Below are positions 56,175 to 64,000 of a stretch of 64,000 nt of DNA, one piece after another. The notes under the pieces were generated by a model. It saw only the letters and a program-made list of their open reading frames with translations. It was not told the DNA's origin and ran no database searches. Position numbers and translations under genes: made by a program. This DNA comes from Tetmemena sp. SeJ-2015 (taxonomy: Eukaryota > Ciliophora > Spirotrichea > Sporadotrichida > Oxytrichidae), in contig JAJKFJ010021860.1 in assembly GCA_027382625.1 (NCBI GenBank), forward strand, positions 1 through 64,000, in the 5' to 3' direction. Each line of letters opens with the position of its first letter. Positions within the stretch are counted from its first letter, which is position 1.

Positions 56175-58994
56175 ACAGAAGCCTCAAGTAGGAAGTATCA
56201 AGAACAAGATCGTCGCTCAAGATAAATACTCTTCTATGATTGTATATTTGTATATATAAGACTTGCAGGACGAAAGAGCAAAGTGCAACTTCAACCAGTA
56301 GGAGTTGACCCACGCCATCTGGGGAGGAAAGGAGAAATACGATTCGATTAAGAAGATGTATCAAGACATGGAGAATGATGAAGTGCTTCGCTTCAACCAC
56401 AAATGGTACGACTTGACCAGGGAGGAACAGATTGATCTCAACTTCAAAAGAGTAGCAAGAGCCTTCCAAGTCTACAAGCACAGATTCACACACACACAAA
56501 ATCATTGCAAATTATTGTATATTTAATATAGGATTCACTGATTATCAGATTGACTACATCAACTTCTTCTCAGTGATGTTATATTTATATGTTCTAAGGA
56601 ATTGTAAGTTAATCGCACTTAGCATACCTCCCAAGAGAATATTCTTATAGTCTACAATACAAACAATTAAAGGAGAAGTTAATGAGAAAAAATTCAAGTT
56701 AAATCTTGAGATTTACACACACAAAAATGTATAAAAAATATATACAATTTTATAAGGTAAATTTAATAATTTTGCATGGTGCGTATCAAAGCAATAAAAT
56801 GGAAGAAATAAATGCTCTCAATTTAATGAAGGATCGAATTAATATTGAGATTATAAAATTACATATGCTATTAGAAAGATATGATTGTCTTGCTAAGGCC
56901 ATGTGTCTAATGTTGTTGTTGAAATATTGACTTATGATGCCTATAGTACCCCTTCGGCCTCACTATGACCATGTTCTATCTGTGCATCGACTAGCTTGGA
57001 GATGAAGAGCAGAGAGCAAAGTTCTTGCCCCTTATCAAGAACTTCAAAATCGTTGGCTCCTATGGACAAACTGAGCTGGGCCATGGATCTAATGTAGCTG
57101 TAAGTTAAAAAAAGTCTTATTAAATAATACTATGAGTTTCCTGGAGGAGTCTGACTGCTGTTTAGGGAATAGAGACCACTGCAACTTTCGATCAAGAGAA
57201 GGATCAATTCGTTCTTAACTCACCCACCATCACAGCCACTAAGTTCTGGCCTGGTGAACTTGGAAAATTCGGAGGCTGGTCTGTCGTCTATGCCAAGCTC
57301 ATCATCAAAGGAAAGTCCCATGGAGTTCAACCCTTCTTAAATTTAAATGGTTATCCACTTAAGATATATCTTGGTGCAGCTTAGAGACACCCAGACCCAT
57401 GAGCCACTTCCAGGAGTTGAGTGTGGAGATATCGGTCCTAAATTCGGATAAACCCTATTCCAATCCAATTTGGAGAAGATAGTTCATTAATGAGTGTTTT
57501 ATGCAACAAAGGATAACGGATATCTGATTCTAAATAACGTGAGAATCCCCCGCACAAATCTTTTGAGAAGATTCGTCGACGTAGACAGAGAGGGCAAATT
57601 CACAGTCAAGGGAGATTTGAGATCTCTCTACTCAGTCATGATGTTCATCAGAGTCGCCATCGCAATCGGAAGTGCCAAGGACCTAGGCAGAGCTCTGCTT
57701 ATCGGAACCAGATATGCTGTCGTCAGAAGACATTAAGAATGTATTGATGCTATATATTGAGTGAAGACAGTTCAGTACGTAGGATGGGTAAGTTTGAAAT
57801 CAGGTCGGATATTTCATAAATTGGAGAGTCAAATAGATGGATTCCCTAATAGCAGGGATAAAGAGTTTAATTAAAGACTAACGTCATCACTTATAGAACC
57901 AAGATCGAGAGGAAGTTGCTTGACTACCAGACCCATCAGTTCAAGTTCGCTCCTTTGATGGCCTACTCTTTCGCCTTCACTTTCGCAGCCCTTGACATGG
58001 CTAACCTCCATCAGCAACTTCTTAAGGATATCCAATTATCATACCCTTTTAAAGTCTAATTATAATCCAACAAGGCAACTTTGGTCTGCTAGATCACTTG
58101 CACCATTTGACCTCTGGCTACAAGGCCTCTTACACTAGAATCGCATATGATGGTATCGACACTGTCAGACAGAACTGTGGAGGTGCTGGTTTCCTCGCCT
58201 GGTCAGGCCTACCCAGCCACCAGACTGACTACGCTCCCAACACCACCTTCGAGGGAGACAACACTGTCATGCACCAACAGTCCTCTAGACTTATTCTCAA
58301 GACCATCAAGAACATCCAGAGAGGTTTCAAGCCCTCAGGAATCTTCGACTACTTCAACAGACTTGATGAACTCCTCAAGCTCAAGGCTGAAATTTTAAAG
58401 TATGCTTTAATCTAAATTGGAACCAAGGGTAGTCTCCACAGCATTGAGTTGCTGGATAGCGCACTCGCAGCAAGATCAGCTTACTACATTAAGAACACTG
58501 CTGTCAAGTACGCAACCTCTCAGCTCTCTGAAAACGAGAAGATGAACTCTGCTCTCGCAGTTGATCTCGTGAAGATGGCTCACTCTCACATCATGTACGT
58601 GACTTTCAAGAAGATGCTCGAGCACATTAACACCCACCCTTACACTTGCCCTAAGATCAAGGAGAACCTCACCGTCCTTGCCAGAATCTACGCCCTCACT
58701 GAGCTCATTCAAGACTCAGTGCCTCTCTACGAGACTGGCTTCTTCTCTGCTGGAACTTATCAGCAATTGCTCGAGGCTCAGAAGGAGAACATGAAGCTCC
58801 TCAGACCTCAAATGATTCCCCTCATTGAGTCTCTCGATATCCCTGACAGCCACTTAGTGTCAGCTATCGGAAACTCTTATGGAGACATCTACGAGACTCA
58901 ACTTCAGTGGGCCAGAGAAAGCAGACTTAACAAGACACAAGTGCTACCAGGCATTAAGGAATACATCCTTCCCATCCTCAACGCTAAGCTATGA
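56175..58994 (+). CDS. Acyl-CoA oxidase, copy 3 (best preserved)
   Basis: Reads from EQKPQVGSIKNKIVAQDLQDER through WYDLTREEQIDLNFKRVARA, FYLCIDQLGDEEQRAK, GSYGQTELGHGSNVA, GPKFGYATKDNGYLI, RIPRTNLLRRF, DTVRQNCGGAGFLAWSGLP and TTFEGDNTVMHQQ (catalytic Glu). The helical C-terminal domain ends NAKL (PTS1) at TGA 58992-58994. All blocks join in frame after removing seven IESs and three introns (56604-56946, 57100-57165, 57788-57896); no lesion was found. Coding GC is the highest of the three. The 343 nt first intron is far longer than in copies 1 and 2 (119 and 165 nt) and may itself hold an IES. An initiating ATG was not located. Confidence 0.9.
56221..56263 (+). other. IES in acyl-CoA oxidase 3, pointer AAGA (39 bp)
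   Basis: AAGA at 56221-56224 and 56260-56263; restores NKIVAQDLQDERAKCNF, collinear with copy 2 (NRIVATDLEEER). Confidence 0.8.
56483..56538 (+). other. IES in acyl-CoA oxidase 3, pointer GATTCAC (49 bp)
   Basis: GATTCAC at 56483-56489 and 56532-56538; restores VYKHRFTDYQIDYINFFSV. Copy 1 is uninterrupted here. Confidence 0.92.
57335..57372 (+). other. IES in acyl-CoA oxidase 3, pointer TCTT (34 bp)
   Basis: TCTT at 57335-57338 and 57369-57372; restores GVQPFLVQLRDTQ. Confidence 0.9.
57449..57501 (+). other. IES in acyl-CoA oxidase 3, TA pointer (51 bp)
   Basis: TA at 57449-57450 and 57500-57501; restores GPKFGYATKDNGYL. Confidence 0.8.
57726..57769 (+). other. IES in acyl-CoA oxidase 3, pointer GAAGACA (37 bp)
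   Basis: GAAGACA at 57726-57732 and 57763-57769; restores YAVVRRQFSTQDG. Confidence 0.92.
58030..58070 (+). other. IES in acyl-CoA oxidase 3, pointer ATCCAA (35 bp)
   Basis: ATCCAA at 58030-58035 and 58065-58070; restores LLKDIQQGNFGLLDHLHHL. Confidence 0.92.
58390..58418 (+). other. IES in acyl-CoA oxidase 3, pointer AAATT (24 bp)
   Basis: AAATT at 58390-58394 and 58414-58418; in-frame insert whose removal gives KLKAEIGTKGSLHSIELL. Confidence 0.7.
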
Positions 58995-59119
58995 GGTATT
59001 CTAACTTAATCTACAAAAATCTACTATCAAAGTCCTTTATCGTTAACTTATTTAAAGTTTAGACATTTTTAAGCCCTAGAGAAAGAGTAACTAGTATGCT
59101 TGGAAGAAATAAATTTTAA

Positions 59120-61224
59120 TCAGTCAATGACTTTGGGTTATTTTTAGAACTTTCTTTACTCTTCATATTCAAAATTCTGTTAGTCTTAGGGATTAGCGTA
59201 CACTTCATCCTCTCCTTCATTTTCACCAATGACGATTGGCATACCCACTGGGATGTTATATTCTTCACCATTGAAGTATTGCGGCTGTTATCCGTGGTGA
59301 TTCTAATTCAGTATTAAAGATAACTATACATTTAAGTATGATATGATTCTAATGCGCAAGGAAGGGGTTGTAGTTGTGAGCCACCTATGCTTAATTTTGT
59401 TAATCCAAAACAACTGGCTAGCCTCACAGATATTAAATATTTTTGAGGGATTGAAATAGCCTGCTTATTAAGGAAGTTACTGATATAAACATGCTCATTA
59501 TTAATTGTATGATGGTTAACATTTAACTTTTGGATTTATTAATAGAGTCTTGGATCGATTTGATATTGTTAATTTCTGACATAATTGAGGCCCATATCTT
59601 AAGACCTTGGCATCTGCTTGATCTCCTCCATTTAGTAATGTTGAGGAGGTCTCTGATTTGCCTAATTGAACTACCGTTGACTTTGACTAGGCGGGAGAGG
59701 CCTGTTGGGATTAATGATCTCCTGTTTCTTGTAGTTGTAAAAGATCTGAACAGGGATGATGATTTGGGGTATGGACTTGCCAAAAGTGAGACCGTTATGC
59801 TCAAAATTTATCTCAACGAAGTACCTGCATTCAAAGTGCATGGTTTTCAAACTGGGTTGCATCCCATACAGCCAGCCTTAGAGTTCCCCTTCCAGGTATT
59901 TCTTTTGCTCACAGAGTTTCTTCACATACTTATCGTTCAGGAAATTAACTAGAGACAGGGGCAATTCCACTTGCTTGGAGTCAGCTCTCTTGGCTTGAAG
60001 CATACCGAATTTGCGATCGATTAGCATCTCTTTAAAGTTCAGATTTGCTCCTTGAGAGGAGACTACTATTTCACGGTAGAGCTTTATGTCAGCCCGTTTT
60101 AAGTCTTTCTCTGATTAGCTGTTATCTAACTCCAATCAAAATATTAATACACATATAAAATGATATTGAAATGAACAACTAACTTAAGTTAATGTGATCT
60201 TGAGAACTTCGTGGGGCATGAATGCATCCTTATCTATGTGAGCAAGTGCTTGTGCAGACCCACTCTTAAAGAAGAGGAAGTTCTTGAGGTCTTGTTTCTA
60301 AAGGAAAGACTGATCAAATTTGATGAGCTCAGGTTGATGATGCACTATCAAGATCCTCTTGCTCAGGAGTGGCAAGTAGTTCTACTTCGATTTAATATGT
60401 TCTATGTTAACACACTATAAATAAATATCTTATTTCTTGCCGTTAGTAGAGTCGATCATTTTTGCCACAAGTTTTATAAATGGTCATGCTTAAATTAAAG
60501 TTTGTACATAACTGAAATTTTGGAGTCAAAAAAGATAAATAAAATGAGATAATGTCTCTTTGACCGACGAAAAGGAAGCTGCTTGGCATGTCCTGTGGAA
60601 TCTAAATCTGGAACTTGAACTGTTGTCTTCCCTTATTTTTTCCTTAAAATTAAAGTGTACTTCTACTCATTGATCATAATCTAATTTTCCTGGTTGTTGG
60701 AATTTATGGATGAGCTTGTCTATGTGGATGAACACTCTTTTGATGGGTCCTTTGGAGTCAGAAGAAGACATAGCAGTTTGCAGCAATATCTTAAATAAGA
60801 TGTTTGTATTAGTTTGTAGAGCCTTTTCAGTCTTGCGTTTGATTTACTCGCTCATCCTGGCTGCTCCCTTTTCGATGCTTTCTCTGGATGAGCCCTTTTC
60901 TTCTTCCTTGGCTGTATCCTGAGTGAGAGAGGCTCTGCGTTTGTTGTGCTTTGAAACATCGTCCCAGGTTATCTTCTCCTTTCCGATCAGCTCCAGAGTA
61001 ATTGCCTCTGTTGGGAAGTCCTCATCCAGCTAAATAGCAAGAGAGATTTAATCAAGAAGGGGTTATACTAAATAGGTTTAGTAGGAGACAGTTCCTGTGA
61101 TGGTCTCTCCAGCTAGGATTTCCTTCTAGTCAAGTTTAAAATTATTATTAAAACCAAGTAGTAATTAAAGTGAAATAAGGAGGGAGCCCTTGGTGAAGGC
61201 TTTCTTTGAGTCTGAGTTTCCCAT
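59120..61224 (-). CDS. Arrestin-domain protein
   Basis: ATG 61224 to TGA 59120-59122. The N-terminal arrestin fold shows after IES removal: ISLDQKEILAGETITGTV, then LDEDFPTEAITLELIGKEKI followed by TW. A charged Ser-rich insert follows (KRRASLTQDTAKEEEKGSS). The C-terminal fold has MHFECRYFVEINFEHNGLTF followed by GK and IIIPVQIFYNYKKQE. The tail is Pro/Gln-rich and ends in an acidic segment (GENEGEDEVYANPQ). Two IESs in the first lobe are clear; others remain between 60180 and 60720 and near 59530. Arrestin-like proteins act as cytosolic adaptors for membrane protein sorting; partner unknown. Convergent with acyl-CoA oxidase 3. Confidence 0.7.
61043..61088 (-). other. IES in arrestin-like gene, pointer GAGA (42 bp)
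   Basis: GAGA at 61043-61046 and 61085-61088; excision gives TITGTVSLAIQLDEDFPTEA. Confidence 0.65.
61132..61171 (-). other. IES in arrestin-like gene, pointer AAGT (36 bp)
   Basis: AAGT at 61132-61135 and 61168-61171; excision gives GSLLISLDQKEILAGE. Confidence 0.7.
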
Positions 61225-61229
61225 TAACT

Positions 61230-61920
61230 TTCAAATAACAATATATATTTTACCTACTCACACTATATCCACTCATCTATCTTAAACAAACAGATCTTTA
61301 AAAATATTCCTTGTTTATTTAATTCAAATTGAGTTTTTATTTAAATAAAGCATTCCACTTTTTGAGATCTAATTTGAATATTATGTTTTATCTTGGATAA
61401 ATTAATCTAAATTCTTCCTTTAGATTGATTTCTGATGATGACTATTTAAATTTGATACAAGATATATAATGCAAATAAATTGTTTATACTTTGACACTCC
61501 AAACAAAGAATCCTCACTATCTTACCCTTACCATAAAGGATACTTTTATGAAATGTTCATCTTATTTTAATATCATATCTTAATTTTAACAATACCATTT
61601 TTTTAGCCTAAAGTACTAGCTCTAGATAGAACTTACTTTCAAAATCTTAATCTAAAACCGCGATACCACCAAGTTAACTAAAAAATATTTATCACACATG
61701 TGCAAATATCAAGCATTTATAATTCATCTTTTTTAGAGAAGATTCATGAGTCTGCACTATCTTATTCCTCAACTTGTGCTCTATTAATTTAAAGTAATTA
61801 TATCCTTCATATTAAATTGAGGCTTTAAAAATTTTCCTTTCTTAGGAATAAAAATACTACTTTATCAATCAAATTAAATATGTTGAGTGCTGACTTGGTA
61901 GGCTGAATCCGGTATAGGAA
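61230..61920. other. AT-rich spacer
   Basis: AT-rich DNA between the arrestin-like gene and the next minus-strand gene. No supported coding frame. Confidence 0.4.
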
Positions 61921-61925
61921 TATAA

Positions 61926-62651
61926 TCATGAATCTGTATTGGACTCATCCAGAGTATGGAAGATAGGGTCTGCTCTTGAGTAGTTAGCTGCATTTAATTT
62001 ATCACATCTCCATCTTAATAAATATAAATAAGGATTGACCTCTTCCTCTTTTATCTCCTCGTCATCTATGTCATCTGATATCCTGAAGATATTTGTGAGC
62101 TTCTTCACCATGCAAACTTATTTTTCCTCTTATTCATCATCATGCTTGCATTCTTTAAATAATACAAAATAAGTGATGATGATTCATGATCAGCGCTCTG
62201 CTATCTCTCTAGTAATTGCTCTTCAAGCTGCTCATTTAATTTTGAGTCTTCATTGTCAAATCTTTAGAGCGTTGGTGGATCTATCTTTGTAAAAGGTTAT
62301 TGTTATAAATTACTAAGGAGTCTATCAAAGGCTGGGAGATAGCAGTCGGGCCGCCTAAAGTACTCTATATCTATATTAGATAGAACTGAAATGTCTCTCC
62401 TCATCTAAAACAGCTTCCAAATATATCATACCAAGTTAACTCTCGTCAATCTCTATAGTCACCACATCTAAATTCAGATGGCGAGTTGCTGCTCTCGTAT
62501 CTATCTGGGGAGCAGAATAAGTGCGCTCCAAAACTGTATTGCTTAGATTGTTAAAGTTACTACTCCCACTCGAGTTACTTCCCTTACGAATTTAGCCAGT
62601 CCCTCCTCCATTACTTCCATTCTGAGCAGACACCTTCCTTCTATAAAACAT
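61926..62651 (-). CDS. Unrecognised Ser/Asn/Glu-rich protein
   Basis: ATG 62651 opens MFYRRKVSAQNGSN, Gly/Ser/Asn-rich, then RTYSAPQIDTRAATRHLNLD and a globular-looking stretch (VVTIEIDESQLGMIYLEAV). After one or more frame changes near 62330 comes an acidic/Gln helix (DSKLNEQLEEQLLERQQ), then MVKKLTNIFRISDDIDDEEI and a short C-terminus ending at TGA 61926-61928. No family recognised. Confidence 0.5.
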
Positions 62652-62689
62652 CCATAAAGATGATATAGATATCTATTTTGAGAGGGTGA

Positions 62690-63295
62690 TTAAATTAGTT
62701 GAGATTAAGAAAGAACGGATTTATTTAGTTCCTGAATCTCCCTTTAAGTGTTTGAACTTGGCTGAAGTGGAATCTATTCCTAGTCAGGTAATAAGTCTGG
62801 GCACTGAATCCATATTGGTAATTTGACTGTGGGAAGCTTCTTGCCAATCAGGAATCCAGAGTGACTGAATCTAAACCGCAGGAAATAGGTGCATCTAATC
62901 AAGGCACTCTAGCAGCTTAAAGATGAATAGATATTACTAAAATATTACATTCAACTTGGAGGAATAAAATCCATAAAGCGTAGCTCTTCGTGAAAGAGTT
63001 TCTTTTTCCTGTCTTTCTAGAATTTATGATAGTGCTATTTATTACTAGTCTGATCTGTTGTCACGTCACTTAGTTTTATGTCAAATTAACTTTGCTCTAA
63101 AAGCATATATGACTTAATAATTTTGCTCTATTCGTGTTTGGAAAGGCCCATGAACTAATTTCTGATTAGTACTTATTCAACTCGGTACGGCTCAGCTCCA
63201 GGGGTGGAAGTTTGCTGACAGACGATCTCTCTAACTAGTTCTACTTTAATTTACTTGAGGTCCCGATTTGACTTTTGATTATCAACTCTCATCAT
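62690..63295 (-). CDS. Unrecognised basic protein
   Basis: Two ATGs at 63295/63292 start MMRVDNQKSNRDLKQIKVEL, then TSTPGAEPYRVEQVLIRNQF, then a Lys-rich segment (HKFQKDRKKKLFHEELRFMD). An in-frame TGA after FIPPS near 62960 is followed by the same frame (GFLIGKKLPTVKLPIWIQCP). An IES containing that TGA is therefore likely. No known domain seen. Confidence 0.5.
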
Positions 63296-63439
63296 AACCC
63301 CCACTGCCTGGTCACACCGAAATAAGATACATTTATCTTAAATCTTTATCTTTTCTTTCAAAAATGTTTCTTGCTCTGTATAAATATCAATGTTCGTTTA
63401 TCCCTATTTGAAAATGAGCATGTTACGAATGCTGTGCTA

Positions 63440-63795
63440 GATGGAAATGTGCTACTGATCTTTGTCGAGCGCATTTTATTACTAAATGTAAAATCTCTTC
63501 TAAGCGCATACATCCTCAAGCGAAGCCTGCAACACTTGCTATTACTGGGCCCCTAGACCTTTTAGGACAAAACTATCTTCGGAGGAATTGTTTTGCGAGT
63601 TATGAGAGTGCGTGGAAGTATTATGACCCTGTTGATAAGCAGAAGATGAAGTATTATTATTTTAACCTGAGGAACCAACTGCAAACAAGCTTACTAACTT
63701 AGCCCTTAACTTGTACTTTATGCTCACTCTGTCCTTTGTAAAGTACAAATCGTAATTGCTTATGCTATAAAAGTATAAACGACTTTACCTGAATG
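63440..63795 (+). CDS. Coding fragment, unrecognised
   Basis: A forward frame open from about 63430 to TGA near 63794 has a Cys-rich start (CYECCARWKCATDLC) and then a coherent stretch (LRRNCFASYESAWKYYDPVD, QKMKYYYFNLRNQLQTS). No ATG; other frames are also open at 63371-63556. Probably an MDS of a gene continuing to the left or beyond the window. Confidence 0.4.
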
Positions 63796-64000
63796 GAAAA
63801 GAAAGCTTGAGGGCAGATTGCTCGGAAGAATACAATATAAATACTTTAAGCGGAAATTTTAAATGAAAGAGTAAACTGAAAAGGTAGAGTGATTAGAGTA
63901 TTGGGCTTAATACTCTCTTTGAAATAGCAAAATATTTTGTATGATAGAAAGTGTAAAGTATGTGATGGTAATTGACGATTTCATTATATCCAGTGTGCGT

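Noticed and set aside
63371..63556. Leu/Val-rich plus-strand ORF as a membrane protein
   Set aside because: An overlapping frame continues into a more convincing coding stretch to the right; the Leu-rich reading is probably a shadow.
1..64000. CRISPR arrays, bacterial operons, ribosome binding sites
   Set aside because: Introns, reassigned stop codons and IESs make this a ciliate nuclear sequence; no regularly spaced repeats were seen.

Overview
The window looks like germline (micronuclear) DNA of a hypotrich (stichotrich) ciliate of the Oxytricha/Stylonychia type. Three observations support this. (1) Conserved proteins read correctly only if TAA and TAG encode Gln and TGA alone is stop: three acyl-CoA oxidases, three hydroxyacid oxidases, a PUF protein, an arrestin-like protein and a methyltransferase all behave this way. 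(2) Coding sequence of moderate GC is interrupted by short AT-rich inserts flanked by 2-10 bp direct repeats. Deleting the insert plus one repeat copy restores the frame and the conserved motif, as expected of internal eliminated sequences (IESs) with pointer repeats between macronuclear-destined segments (MDSs). I read out about 50 of these by eye. Genuine GT..AG introns (32 to about 340 nt) occur as well. (3) Coding islands are separated by long AT-rich DNA with no recognisable genes, and there are no telomeric repeats. The species cannot be named from the sequence alone.

Layout. 1-480: partial coding island. 0.5-6.6 kb: mostly AT-rich germline DNA with a decayed inverted-repeat element (about 1.89-2.53 kb) and two small coding islands (3.47 and 5.7 kb). 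6.7-8.7 kb (-): ciliate-type multi-pass membrane protein in pieces. 9.8-10.5 kb (-): C2H2 zinc-finger protein. 12.1-24.4 kb: four diverged paralogues (A+, B-, C-, D+) of an unrecognised coiled-coil plus C-terminal-domain family, with a divergent importin-alpha-like ARM protein (-) between C and D. 24.6-31.2 kb (+): three tandem FMN-dependent 2-hydroxyacid oxidase genes with a METTL13-like methyltransferase between copies 2 and 3. 31.7-33.2 kb (+): LamG/concanavalin-like surface protein. 33.4-36.5 kb (-): a membrane-anchor C-terminus and a Q/N-rich protein. 36.6-44.8 kb (-): REJ/GPS-type large surface protein(s), with a dispersed repeat in the middle. 45.2-47.7, 53.0-55.8 and 56.2-59.0 kb (+): three acyl-CoA oxidase paralogues. 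48.2-52.0 kb (-): a Cys/His-cluster, coiled-coil and PUF-repeat protein whose PUF domain is split by a 622 bp inverted-repeat element with 8 bp target duplications. 59.1-61.2 kb (-): arrestin-like protein. 61.9-64 kb: unrecognised genes.

The metabolic genes fit together. Acyl-CoA oxidases (C-terminal AKL/GKL, PTS1-like) and hydroxyacid oxidases are both H2O2-producing flavoenzymes typical of peroxisomes, and each has been triplicated locally. Comparing the copies shows IESs kept at the same places with shifted boundaries and different pointers. The most notable items are this parallel record of IES drift, the MITE-like element acting as an IES inside PUF, the zinc-cluster/coiled-coil/PUF architecture, and the local A-D family.
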